From the NCBI GenBank assembly GCA_022695795.1, contig MU404141.1, forward strand, positions 62,001 to 126,000: 64,000 nucleotides of DNA. Reading direction: 5' to 3'. The translations under genes and the position numbers were made by a program. This document shows positions 12,261-23,643 of this stretch, piece after piece. The notes under the pieces are model-generated. The model made no database searches. It saw only the letters and a program-made list of their open reading frames with translations, and was not told where the DNA came from. The stretch comes from Biscogniauxia marginata (lineage: Eukaryota > Ascomycota > Sordariomycetes > Xylariales > Xylariaceae). The first letter of the stretch is position 1; each line of letters begins with the position of its first letter.

Positions 12261-14328
12261 AACTTGAAATTTATAAATATTTAAATAATTACCTCGTTAT
12301 ATATAAATTTATTAACTTTTATATTTATTAAAACATTTATAATAATAATTAATAATTTATTTATTTAGTTATAAATATTATATATTTATACTTTTCTTAA
12401 AAAAGCTTTATATTCTTTAAAGTTATTCTTTTTTTAACCTTATATTATTTATTAATTTCTCGTAATTAAATTTAAGTTTTTTTATAATTATTTTAATCAC
12501 GATAACGTTAATACGTTTTTTTATTTTTTATTTACTTTGATTTTTTAAAACATTTAAAAGTTAAATAAGAATACTTCTGTTTTTTATTTTTTATTTTATT
12601 ATTTATACTATTATTAACGTTATTTTTAGTATTATTATTAATAATTAATTTTTATTTTCTTTATTATCCTTTTTCCCGGTTATTTAATAAGTTATTAATT
12701 CTCGCTTTTTAAACTTATTATAAAAATAAAGTTATTATTAATTTTAACTTAATATAACTATTAAAATATATATTAATGTCTTTATAAGCCATAATTAAGT
12801 TAATTTATAAAGTAATAATAAACTTACGCCGAAATTTAGTTTTTTATTTATTTTTAAATAACTAGGTTTTTCTCGTGAGATATATAAAGCGATTTTTAAA
12901 ATTAATAAAAACGTTTATAAATTTCATTTTTAAATTATAAAATTCATTAACAACTTTTTTCTTGTGATTTAAATCTCGATATTTATTTTATAAATAATAA
13001 AATAACTCGTTAAAAATAATAATTTAATTTAAGTATAAACTTTATAAATAAAGCTAAATATTACGAATAATATTTCTTTTTAATTGAAACTCGATATAAA
13101 TTCTTCGCATAGCATTATTAATAAAATAATTTATATTTATAATAAATTTATTTTCTACTTATTAGTATTAAACCTCGAAAAATATAATATCTTTATCTTT
13201 ATTATTATAAAATATAAAAATAATATTTTCTTTTAATATTTCTTTTAATATTACTCGCTAAAATAGTTATTTAATTTAAAAAGGCGAGAATAATAAATAT
13301 TAAAATTAATTCGTGATACGATAAAACTCTTATTATTAAAAAGGTTAAAAATTAAATATGAATTTAAAAAGTAAATATAAATATAAATATTATAAATAAT
13401 ATAATAATATTTAATTCCGTAATTTCCTTGTCTTTAATAACTAATTAATAATGATATTACTTTTTTATATTATTTATCTTAATTTTATATTATCGTTATA
13501 TATTCGCTATTTAGTTATTTACAATAATAACGTCTTATAAACTTTAATTAAAAACGTTATTTTAAATCGGTTTTTATTTTTAAATACTTTTTAACTAATA
13601 ATTAAACTCGTAAACTTACTTATTTATAATTTATATAACTTAGTTTTAATTTTTTACGATTATATATAAATATCCCGTTTAAGTTTTATATATTATTATT
13701 AAAAAATTATATATTTTAAATTTAATAAATATTACTTTTTCGTTATTATATAATATTTTTTAAAAGTTTTTATAATTATCGATTTATTAAATTATAAAAA
13801 ATATTATAATTTTAAAGTAATAATTACTTTAAATAATATAATTAAAAATATATTTTATCGTGAAAATATTTTAATTAAGTCGTTAATAACCTTAATTATA
13901 TTATTAATTAAATTTAATAAAATTAAAACGTAATAAACTTAACTTTTATTATCAACTAAATTTAAATCTCGATATTAATTAAAAATAACAAATAAAATAT
14001 TTTTATTTTTATTCTTTATAATAATTATAATCGCGGCGATTTCTTTAAAATAAGATAAAAGTTAAAACATTTCTTAATATCCTTATAAAAAAGTTATTAT
14101 TAAAAAGTAAAATTTTATTAATAATATATAATATAAATGCGGCTTTAACGTAAATCGTAAACGTAATAATAATCTTTTCTTTTTATTTATTAGTTATTAT
14201 CGATAATAATAAAAATAAATTTTAATAAATATTTTAACTAAAAATCCTTATTTTATAAAGCGATTAATTTAATTTAATTTTATAAATTAATAAAATATCA
14301 ATTAAGCCTTTTTCAGTAAATAATATAA

Positions 14329-14340
14329 CTTTTAATATTA
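14329..14340 (-). promoter_or_regulatory. Candidate tRNA primer-binding site of element A
   Basis: On the minus strand the 12 bases next to the LTR read TAATATTAAAAG. They differ from the initiator-Met tRNA complement TGGTATCAGAGC only by G-to-A and C-to-T changes, plus one final mismatch. With so much A/T a chance match is possible. Confidence 0.4.
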
Positions 14341-14514
14341 TATTATAATAATATAAAAAGATTTAAAATAATACTTAATTTCCTGGTTTATTAACGAAAA
14401 TACTAAAAAAAAAAAATCTAAAATGGTTATTAAAGTTATTTTAACAGTTAAATACATTTTAAGCTTTATTTTAACCTTATTATTTTATAATGAATATAAT
14501 AACGAAATACTTTA
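14341..14514 (-). repeat. Element A LTR (its 5' LTR), part interrupted by element B
   Basis: Aligns base for base with 7591-7757 apart from transitions. It is cut at the cttta target site at 14510-14514, and the remaining 40 bases resume at 22013. Confidence 0.75.
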
Positions 14515-14584
14515 TGTTACGATCCAACTGGATCTACTTACCCTTTGCCCTTGCGCGTCCGGATTTGGGTTCTTCCTTCTCCTT

Positions 14585-14602
14585 TATCATCACGTGATGA
14601 TA
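14585..14602. promoter_or_regulatory. Perfect 18-bp palindrome with E-box core in LTR U3
   Basis: TATCATCACGTGATGATA is a perfect palindrome around CACGTG. The TCACGTGA core recurs at the matching place in the LTRs at 37256-37263 and 37799-37806. CACGTG is the classic basic helix-loop-helix binding site, so a role in transcription of the element is likely. Confidence 0.6.
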
Positions 14603-14609
14603 GAACGGC

Positions 14610-14675
14610 GCTCCGTTGTGCTCTGGGAGCAAGACGGAGCACGCTCCCTTGTGCTCTAGGAGCAGGACAGAGCTC
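14610..14675 (+). repeat. 33-base tandem repeat (two units) in LTR U3
   Basis: Units 14610-14642 and 14643-14675 share the pattern GCTCC-TTGTGCTCT-GGAGCA-GAC-GAGC with few differences. Lying upstream of the TATA box, it resembles duplicated enhancer motifs often found in LTR promoters. Confidence 0.65.
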
Positions 14676-14938
14676 ATATTAAATGATAGATCTAGATAAC
14701 TATAAGTAAGATGGGGTTTCCTTGTGTAATTAGTTTCGGGTTCTCTAGCTATTAATTTAAGATTATAGTTACTTTTTAATACTATAATAAAAGTACCTTG
14801 AAACCTTTTTAACGAACATAATATTATGAATTAATTAAATTAATTTTAACTTATTATTACTTTTAAATCAAGAAAACTTAATACGTACTTACTTATAAAG
14901 TTAGTTAACTAGGAACATATAAAGAGGTTCGTTATATT

Positions 14939-14947
14939 TTAATAGCT
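14939..14947 (+). promoter_or_regulatory. Candidate self-priming primer-binding site of element B
   Basis: TTAATAGCT, two bases after the LTR, is the exact reverse complement of AGCTATTAA at 14747-14755 near the expected transcript start. No tRNA-type TGG start is present next to the LTR. This arrangement matches the self-priming mechanism of Tf1 and related fungal chromoviruses, where the 5' end of the mRNA folds back on the primer site. Confidence 0.6.
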
Positions 14948-15012
14948 CCTTAATTAGTGCTTAATATTAGTTTAAAAGAAGGGACTTTTAGTTAAACGGT
15001 CTTAAGACAAAC

Positions 15013-18000
15013 ATGCCCCTTAAAACTAAAGGGTAACAAGAAAAAAAATAAGTAGAAGAATAATAATTAACAAGCTTTTAAACGAAAGCTTTAGGTCTTT
15101 TTACGGTACTATAAAAAAGTTTAAAAAAACCAATACAAGAGTCTATTATAATTGTAACTAAAGAAGAGTTATAAGAGGACATCTCGGAGGCTTAACAAGA
15201 AGAATCAACTAAAAAAGAAGAAGAGGAGGAGGAAGAAACACCTAAAAAAGAAAATAAATAAGCAAAATAACCCTTATTTCTTAAAAATAAATAACCACTT
15301 TTAAACGATAATAACCTTAATAACTTAAACGACAAAAACAATATAATAACTCTCGATATAAAGGGTTTTAAACTTATTACACCTAATAAATATAATGAGT
15401 CAAGCGATTTAAAGGGATTTTTAATCCAGGCTAAAACCTATTTACGGTTTTATTATAAAACGATTACTACTAAAGAATAAAGGGTTCTCATAGTATCCCA
15501 GCTCCTCGCTAGAACCGCCTTAACCTGGTTTTAACCAGTGTTAAAGGATTATCTGGAAAACGGATTAAACGCCCAAGAAAACATAAAAAAAGTCTTTAAA
15601 AATTATAAAGAGTTTAAAAAACAACTTAAGTCTATATTCGGTAATTTAATTCTTAAGTAATAAGCCGAAGCTCGATTTTATAAATTATAACAAGATAAAA
15701 AGGCTTTAAATTACGTTATTAAGTTTAAGAGACTTATAAGCTAATTATAATTACTTATTAAAAGCTTATATTACTTATTTTATTAAGGATTAAAGAATTA
15801 TATAAAAAATGAGTTATATAAAATAAACCTATATAAAGAAAGGAACCCAGGAAAGTTTAATAACTACGTTATAATGGTAATTGCTATTAATAACGAGAAC
15901 TTTAAACGGTACTTTAAAAAGAAAAAAACGGTATAATAAAAGAATGGCGATTAGCTAAAAAGAGGAAATTATAAAAGCGGTACTAGAACCAGGAAAGGCA
16001 CTAGAATTAAGTTAAACCTTATTAAAATCAACGTTGTTTAAAAGGAATAAAAGAAACGAAATAAATTAACCATTAAGTGTTTTAATTATAGAAAGAAAGA
16101 ACATTATAAAAACGAGTATCAAAGTCTTAAGAAATAGGAACTAAAAACAGGAGGGATTCCTTAACCCGAGAAAAGAGTCGCCGAGGCAAGGGTTTAATTT
16201 AAAAATAACGAAAAAATAAACTAAGTATTTATTATTAGTATTATTAAGGTAGAAAAGATCGAGAAGGCCTTTATAAAAAAAATCTATAAATATTATTAAG
16301 TTAACCGCAAAAACTGTTTAAAGGATAATTATTTATATTTAGAATATTTTATATTAAAATAAGCTAAATAAGGATATAACGAAAGCGAACTACTATATAA
16401 ATATAATAACTATAAACTAGGATACGACTTAAAGATTAAGTTAAAATATAATGATTTATATTGGAGTTATTATAATAACGACAAATATGAAACTTATTAG
16501 GGAAAAAGCCAGCATAATAGCTTGAATTAGAGGTTTTATATAAATAATAGTTATAATGTTTATTAAAGCTCAAGGGAACATGTATTATTACATTAGAGTT
16601 TTTGTATTAACGACGCTTATTAAGTATATAAAAGTTTTAAAGATAAAGCCGGTTATTATCCTTAAGAACTAAAAAGTGATGACATAAAAGAAAATGAGTA
16701 CATTTATGATAACACCCCACGATGGCTACATTTTCCTTAAGCATGTTATTTTTACCTTGGTTCCGAAAAAAATAATAAAGTAATTATTAAGGGTTATATA
16801 TATTACACCTCGGTATTATACAACGTACACGACTTACTCGAGGCAGGTTTCGAAAAAGACGAGATTAAGGAAGAATTATGGGAATTATAAAAAGGATTAT
16901 ATCTTTTATAATGGCTCGAAGAATAAACTAAATACGACATAGGTTTATTTAGCTTTATAAGGAAACACTTAATAAAGTAATAAATAAAAACACGTGCGAC
17001 TAAACGGGGTTATAAACAAATTATTAAAGCATACCTTAAAAAGGGAGGAAAACTTTTAAAAATTAATATAAACTTAAGGAAAGACATCGAGATACCCTTA
17101 ACAAATAAACTTAATAATTATTTATTTTATTCGAGGATAATTTAAAACTTTAAGAAATTCCGAGTTAATAAAATAAACTTGAGTTATAAAAAGGCCCTCG
17201 AAAAAGAATTAAAGTTTTAATGTGTAAGGTTTTATATAAAAAATAAACCTTTTACTCTTTACTATATAAAGGGTAATTAAAGAGATTATCTAAGTAATGA
17301 TTGCTGGAAACACGCTCTTATGAAAGCTTAAGAATGGAAAGACATTTAGGCTATAGTAACTAAAAGAAAACCAAAAAAGAAGGGACGTAAAAAACTAAAA
17401 AACGGCAAAGGCTCTCGCTAGTAAGGCAACGAGAAACCATAAATAATAAGTCTTTATATAAAATCCAGTCGGGACTTAATAACACTATTATAACTAGAGT
17501 TAGGTATAATAAAAGAAAGTATAAAGCCCTAATAAATTCAAGAGCAAATAAAAGTTATATTTTAATAAAAGTAGCTTAAAAAGACAAAATATTATAAGTA
17601 TATAAATAAAATCCGTATAAGCTATAAAACTTTAAAGGAAGTATATTTAATTACGAGAATAATAAGGTATTAAGAGAAATAATTCCTTTCTCGGTAACTA
17701 TTTAAAGGCATTTTAAATAAGTTATTCTTAATATTGTATATATATTAAATCACGATATAATCTTAGAAATGAATTGGTTTAAAAGAAGTAATTTACGAAT
17801 AAATTTCGAGATAAACACGCTTTATTAAGATTAAAAATAAGAGGAGTTAATTACTACGGGTTACGAGATAAGTATCGTAAGTAACTTTAAAGAAATGGAT
17901 ATAAAGACGAAATATATCGCTTATATAATTCGAGTAACTAAGCCTAAAGATTTAACGAAAAGAGTATCGCGTGAGTATTTTCGTTTCTATAAATTGTTTA

Positions 18001-20905
18001 GAAATAAAACAAAAGAAGAATTACTAAAATATAGCTAATAAAATCACTAAATCCATTTTAAAGAAGAAAAATAGCCGAAATTATTTTTAGTATACCTTAT
18101 AAATTAAGAAAAATAAAAAGCATTATAAAAGGGAATTTAAGAGGATTTAAATAAAAGATATATTTAAGAATCAGAATTCTCGTTAAGATACTTAATAATT
18201 ATAATACTTAAAGTCAATAAAAACGGGAAATAACGTGTTAATAAAGAAGGAAACCTAGTATAGCGACGAGTAATCAATTATTAACACTTTAATGAAATAA
18301 CCAAGAAAAACGGGTACTTATTACCACTAATGAAACTTATAAGAGAACAAATTAATAAGGCTTAAATCTTTATAGCACTAGACTTTCGCAATAAATATTA
18401 TATAATTAAAATGGCTAAAAGACATAAATAATATATAGCCTTCCGAATAATATATAAACATTATAAGTATAAGGTTATGCTATTTGGACTTATTAACGCA
18501 CCTACTACATTTTAACATATGATTATAATAGTTTTTCGCAAGTTTCTAAATAAATTTGTATTTGTTTACTTGGACGATATACTAATTTACTTAGAAAACG
18601 AGAAGGAGTATAAGGAATATATAGAGTAAGTGTTAAAAGCCTTGGAAAAGGCAAACCTACTTATCTATCCGATTAAAAGTAAATAATATATCAAGAAATT
18701 AGACTATTTAGGGTTTATAATAAGTTTAGGAGAAATTCGCATTTAAAAGGGAAAAATAGCAATAATCAAGGATTAGCTAGAACCTAAAAATGTTATAAAT
18801 ATATGCGCATTTCTTAGCTTTATTAATTATGTTAAATAACTTATCAAAGATTTCGGGCGTATCGCTAAACCATTAACGGAACTAACTACCTTAGTAAAAA
18901 TAAGAGAGGCTTTTTATTTTATTAAAAAAGCTAGATAGGCTTTTTAGTAGTTAAAGGAAGTTGTAATTAATGAGGTTATATGTAAACTTCCGAACGAAAA
19001 TAAAAAGAAACGACTAAAGATAGACGCCTTAAATTTCGTTATTAAAGTAGTCTTAGAACAACTAAAAAACAATGGGAAATGGTACCTAGTCGCGTACCTA
19101 TTTAAAGCACTATATGGTGTTAAATTAAACTATTAAATCTATAATAAGGAACTATTAATAGTTATTAGAGCACTAAAGGAATGAGAACCATGGCTTAGCG
19201 GAATCAAGAAACCTATTAATATTTACTTAAACCACAAAAACCTTACACGATTTATAACAATATAAACGTTTAATTAAAGATATAAATGTTAAATGATTTT
19301 CTTATTTAAGTTTAATTTTAAAATCCAGCACATTAAGGGAAAGGAAAATATTCAAATAGATCTTCTTAGTAAAAAGGGAGATTATAAATCAAAAATTAAT
19401 AAAAGAGATGTTTAGATGTTTAAATAATAAAATGACGGATTAATTATATTAATTTATATGCGAATTAACATAAGAGATTAGAAATAACGGTTTAAGAAAA
19501 ATTATAATTAAAAGGAAAAACAATTATAATCTTAATAAGGATTTAGCGACGAACTTCTCTCGTATAAAGAAAAGGTATATATATTAGAACGAATATAGGA
19601 CGAATTCGTTAAAGAATTTCACAAATATTCTTTATATGGCTACCAAGGGATTTTTAAAACAATGAAACGACTTTAAGAAAAATTCGACTTTCTAGAAATA
19701 CGATAAACAGTTAAAAGAATTGTAAAGAATTGTAATATTTATAATAAGGTTAAAGCATCACGACATAAACCATACGAATTATTATAACTAACCCAGATAC
19801 TTAATAAAACATGAAATATAATTGTATGGGACTTCGTAATAAAACTTTTAAAGTTAAAAGATCTTATTATAGGAGTACATTATAATAGCATATAGGTAAT
19901 CGTTAATAAACTCACGAAATACGTCTATTTTTTACTATTTAACGAATCGAGTATAATAAAATAGTTAGTTTTCAGTTTTTTAAAAAAGTACGTTAATAAA
20001 TATGGGCTACTAAAACGCGTTGTTTTAAATAGAGACAAGTTATTCACGTTAAAATTTTGGATTAGTTTAATAAAACGAATGGAAATTAAGCAAAAATTGT
20101 TTATAACGTATTATTTCTAAACCGACGAATAGATAAAAAGACTGAACTAGATAATAAAATAATACTTACGAAGCTATATTAACTGGGAAATGAATAACTA
20201 GGTAAAATTGTTATTAATAGTCTAAATAGTATATAATACTTCGATTAACGAAAATATGAAGATATTACTATACGAGGTAATGTACGGGTAAAAGGCGGAA
20301 GTTTAAAGATAACTAATTAAACTCACGGAAGCACCAAGAGTCGAAATAGAGGCCCTAAGAGTAGAAGTACTATTCGAAAAGATTTAAGTAGTATAATAAT
20401 AGCTATAAAAAGAATTATAGTTTATTTAAGATAAAATAACAAAGTATTATAATGAAAAAAGAATTAAAATACTAATTTTAAAGAAAGAAGATATAATTTA
20501 CTTATTTTGTTAATAATAAGGCGTAATATTAAAAACACCCTAAATTAAAATAAAGCGACTTAGCGAAAAACTTAAATTCAAGAAATTGGGACTATATAAG
20601 ATTAAGAAGGTTATTTCGAAAATCAATTATAAGTTAGTACTATTAAAAGGATCTAGAATATATTTTATATTTCATGTTTTACTTTTAAAACTAGTATTAA
20701 ATAACGCTATGCTAGAAAACTAACTAGAATTTAAAAAAAACCCTAATAAGTACGAAGTAAAAAAGATATTGGATTTAAAACGGGTTAAAGGTTAGTTATA
20801 GTATTTTGTTAAGTGGGAAAGCTACTTACTAAAAGAAAATACGTGGGAACCTCTTAAACACCTAAAGAACCTGACGGAAGAGCTTGCGAACTTTCACCGC
20901 TAGAA
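15013..20905 (+). pseudogene. Element B gag-pol polyprotein gene, inactivated by RIP
   Basis: From ATG 15013: acidic/basic N-terminus, a Ty3-type gag capsid around 15360-15800, a CCHC zinc knuckle at 16078-16119 (two of three Cys now Tyr), an extra region of about 450 codons at 16120-17500, a protease motif near 17529 (DSGA now NSRA), reverse transcriptase with an intact YLDDIL box near 18567-18584, RNase H near 19010-19260, an integrase HHCC finger about 19612-19755, an integrase core 19820-20280 whose third catalytic residue (Glu) reads Lys, and a chromodomain 20751-20900 with its YEVKKILD and WEPLKHL signatures. Dozens of in-frame TAA/TAG sit where Gln is expected. The capsid, knuckle and extra region share frames with few indels, so damage is mostly point mutation. 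Confidence 0.9.
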
Positions 20906-20989
20906 CCCAGATCGGCTAGGAGGGCCTAAAGGTCGGGATCCTGGTTTAGAAGGGACAGGTCGAAGGAGGGGGCGACCTTAAAAGCAGTA

Positions 20990-21485
20990 TTAATCTGCTT
21001 AGCTAGTAAACGCTGCTTAATTTCTAGTTTAGCCTGCTCCTTCTCTAAGCGCTTTTGTTCCTCTAATTAATTTAAACTTTAAAGATCACGCTAAATCATT
21101 TTAACTCCACGTTTACGTAACTATATATATTGTTTTCGTAACCGAATAAAGCGGGCGGCGGCTTTATTCATTTTGCGCTAAGATTTTAGGAAGTTATTCT
21201 TTATAAGGGCCTCTTTACGATTTAGTCGCTTTTTTTCTTTATGAATATTTTAAAGGGAAGTTATAAATAAATTGCTACTATTATAAGATATGCGATTAGC
21301 TTTTAAATACTTTTTATATTTCGAACTATTTTCGACTTTTTTATACGAGAAGCCTTTTTATAAATAAAAACGATAAGGTATAACTTCGAACCTTAAATCG
21401 TGAATTAATTAAATAATGTCTTTTTAATAAATAGTAAAACTTTTAGGTTTGTTTTTCGATTTGAAAATTCCGTTAATTAACATAA
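20990..21485 (-). pseudogene. Antisense open frame in the 3' region of element B
   Basis: On the strand opposite to gag-pol, one frame can be read for about 165 codons from an ATG at 21483 to about 20990. Its nine stops are all TAA/TAG, as expected for mutated Gln codons. The C-terminal half is strongly helical and charged (KAAARFIRLRKQ, then LRKRGVKM, then EEQKRLEKEQAKLEIKQ), that is, a probable coiled coil. The N-terminal half is basic with aromatic residues (for example RFEVIPYRFY). The motif RxRK, six residues, LRKRGxxM also occurs antisense at the same place in element C. Function unknown. Confidence 0.55.
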
Positions 21486-21585
21486 TAATTATTAGTAAAT
21501 AATAATAAAGAACTATTAAGGAAAAAGAAAAAGAGAAAAGCTTATTTTTATTTTTAAGATAAAGATCTTAAGAGGGGAAGAATAA

Positions 21586-22007
21586 TGTTACGATTTAACT
21601 GGATTTACTTACTTTTTGTTTTTACGTATTTGGATTTAGGTTCTTTTTTCTCTTTTATTATTACGTGATAATAGAACGGCGTTTCGTTATGCTTTAGGAG
21701 CAGGACGGAGCACGCTCTTTTGTGCTTTAAGAGCAAAACAGAGCTTACATTAAATAATGGATTTAGATAATTATAAATAGGATAGGGTTTTTTTGTGTAA
21801 TTAATCTCGGGTTCTTTAGTTATTAATTTAAGACTATAGTTACTCTTTAATACTATAGTGAGAGTACCTTGAAACCTTTTTAACGAATATAACATTGTGA
21901 ATTAATTAAACCAATCTTAACTCATTGTTACCTTTAAATCAAGAAAACCTAGTACGTACTTACTTATGAAGTCAGCTAACTAGGAATACATAGGGAGGTT
22001 CGTCACA
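21586..22007 (+). repeat. Element B 3' LTR
   Basis: Same 422-base length as the 5' LTR. Its 5' two thirds are RIP-mutated and its last 150 bases are nearly normal, the mirror image of the 5' LTR. Confidence 0.92.
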
Positions 22008-22057
22008 CTTTACTTATTATTTCACTAAATCTAGCGTTATTAAGCCGTGATATAAGT

Positions 22058-23643
22058 GAATAATTAAATTAAATAATAACTCTTTAAAAATACTTTTATT
22101 TTATTTTATTTAAAATGTAATGTATCATTTAATTAGTTTATAATATTAAATATATTTTATTAATAAATAAAATTCGAGATATTATTATGAAAATAAAAAG
22201 GATTCGAAATATTATTATATAATTCTCACTTAATTCAAAATATCATTTTAACGATGTCGTTAATATAACTTATAATTAATTATATTTAATAATTTTAAAT
22301 TTAATAAAATAAAAATATAATTATAAAAAGATAATAATAATAAATTTCTTTTTTAATTTCTTTTTTTTAATTATACATGTTAATTATATTAATTCTTAAT
22401 ATATAATCGTAATAAACATTAAAAATCTCTTTAATTATAATTCTTTATTTAAGAGCCGTAATAGGAAACCGATAAAAATTAAAAACGAAGGATGTAACTT
22501 TTACTACTTACTAAACTTAAGAAACTAAAATAAGAAAAAAGAGGTTATAAGAGGGATAGTTTATTAGCAATATAAGTCATAACGAAATCTGAATTAAGGC
22601 CAACTTTGCTAAGCGAGACGTTCCTTCCCCACAATATAATGACTTTAAGTAACTTAGAAGTAGTTTGTAGACTAATCCTTGTCGAGGCTACCGGTTAGTT
22701 TTTTTTTACATAAAATTCCTCCACAGGTACGGTTTAGTTACATACTATATGTACTTGGTGCGCGACTGGCGGAGGTTGGTTGGGGTTGATCGGGGTTGGT
22801 GAGCCCCTGCAGGGACTGTAGGATCGGATCTTTCCCCGGTCCAAGTGCGGCATTGCTCGTCCACATCGGCATCTTGGCGGAACGAAAAGAACTAATCCAC
22901 AATAGCCCTCGGGGTGATCAGAAGATCTTGGTGGTTTGGAGCGTCTATATCAAAATAGGGTGAATGAGAACTGCGAGAGTGATGAGAGGAATATATCTCT
23001 AGCCCAAGTCTCTCCCGAACGGCAGGTTCAGTACTCTCTGACCAAATAATTACTAGGTTGCTATAAATATATAAAATGTTGATTTTAGGAAAAATATGTT
23101 ATGCGCCTTAGCTTAGTGAGACTTATATTTCAACATGAAAGGTAGGTACGCTTGAAGAAAAGGAACAGCGATGCAGTATTATTGGGCAAGATCAGTAGCG
23201 AGACGCAGCCAAGCAGAAATAAGTCTTGTCGTCTGCTACGGTGCACCCCCAGAATACATTCTGTGGCAGCTGTAATCCCCTGCTGTGTTAAGCTTGCGAA
23301 CCTCACGACCAACTTCCGCATCATCGAAGCTACTTGTAAAGCTCGATTCAAGGGGCGCGACCATAACCGACCTTATGGAGTTAAATTGGCCTTAAATAGA
23401 TAAATAAAAAGAAAATAAAAGAAAAGGACGTATCGTGAGTGCTAACTATGTGTGAGTGAAAGTGATTGAAGCCTGATGACACACGATAGTACGCGGGTTT
23501 TGAGTATAGCTAGCTAATGGCTTACTGACGTATCGCCTTAATCCATTCTGGTTGGGCTATTAACAGCAATTTCATCATGACTGGCCTCATTCGATGGCTA
23601 CTTCAAGTGACAGTAGTATCTACTGCTTCCATTCTACCTTGAA
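22058..23643. other. Edge of RIP block and intergenic DNA
   Basis: AT-degraded to about 22560, then normal GC. Short overlapping open frames at 23130-23403 have no recognisable motif. A G-rich stretch of GGTTGG-like repeats lies at 22770-22805. I see no supported gene. Confidence 0.5.

Larger units (their letters stand above)
7788..14320 (-). pseudogene. Element A gag-pol remnant (Ty3/gypsy)
   Basis: On the minus strand the reverse transcriptase catalytic box lies at 10435-10461 and reads VYINNIIIY, the expected VYVDDIIIY with Val and both catalytic Asp codons changed by G-to-A. It is followed by a recognisable Ty3-class thumb/RNase H segment (a TDLNKYEFYI-like motif, then FLGFI-like, then conserved Phe/Tyr residues) down to about 10000, with stops at Gln and Trp positions. 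The rest of the internal region is too AT-degraded for domain boundaries. Fold-back copy 3 (10636-11056) interrupts the reverse transcriptase region. The element cannot be functional. The class (Ty3 rather than Ty1) rests on this RT/RNase H order and motif. Confidence 0.65.
14515..14936 (+). repeat. Element B 5' LTR
   Basis: Starts TGTTACGATCC and ends GGTTCGTTATA (RIP form of GGTTCGTCACA). The first 185 bases have normal GC; the rest is AT-shifted. It contains the palindrome TATCATCACGTGATGATA (14585-14602), a 33-base tandem repeat (14610-14675), a TATAAGTA box near 14701 and the R-start motif AGCTATTAA (14747-14755). Confidence 0.92.
14515..22007 (+). mobile_element. Element B: full-length Ty3/gypsy chromovirus, RIP-degraded
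   Basis: 422-base LTRs at 14515-14936 and 21586-22007, TG...CA ends, and identical 5-bp target duplications cttta at 14510-14514 and 22008-22012. Inside, in order: gag, CCHC knuckle, an extra Cys/Tyr-rich region, protease, reverse transcriptase, RNase H, integrase (HHCC and core) and a C-terminal chromodomain. Chromodomains mark the chromovirus branch of Ty3/gypsy. It sits in the right-hand LTR of element A and so is younger. The internal region of 6.65 kb is longer than I would expect for a fungal chromovirus because of the extra region. The outer 170 bases of each LTR are much less mutated than the inside. Confidence 0.93.
7591..22052 (-). mobile_element. Element A: Ty3/gypsy LTR retrotransposon, RIP-degraded, split by element B
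   Basis: The left LTR is 7591-7774 and the right LTR is 14341-14514 plus 22013-22052, interrupted by element B. The LTR ends are TATTACGGC/GCCGTAATA, which are RIP forms of TGTCACGGC/GCCGTGACA. Flanking 5-mers are taaat (7586-7590) and taagt (22053-22057), equal apart from one G-to-A change. A purine tract (AAAGGGAGGTAG on the minus strand) abuts the left LTR and a primer-site candidate abuts the right one, so the element reads right to left. The minus strand carries Ty3-type reverse transcriptase/RNase H sequence near 10.0-10.5 kb. The right LTR is longer than the left by a segment of about 38 bases bounded by cttattattt repeats. Copies 3 and 4 of the fold-back repeat are inserted inside. 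Confidence 0.8.
5030..22560. other. First RIP-degraded AT-rich block
   Basis: From about 5030 the base composition switches abruptly to runs of A and T with occasional isolated CG. Retroelement reading frames inside keep their codon order but have Gln codons turned into TAA/TAG, Gly to Arg/Glu/Lys and Asp to Asn, on both strands. That is C-to-T and G-to-A change with CpG spared. The block contains element A (7591-22052), the nested element B (14515-22007) and four fold-back copies. The parts 5030-5680, 6103-6770, 7206-7585 and 22058-22560 are equally degraded DNA in which I could not identify an element. Confidence 0.9.

Noticed and set aside
5030..14500. AT-rich block as mitochondrial DNA or a centromere
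   Set aside because: The block contains nuclear Ty3 elements with clear C-to-T decay and LTR boundaries; no mitochondrial genes seen. A centromeric location cannot be excluded but nothing shows it.
21605..21895. 96-codon minus-strand frame
   Set aside because: Entirely within the element B 3' LTR and produced by AT-rich sequence.
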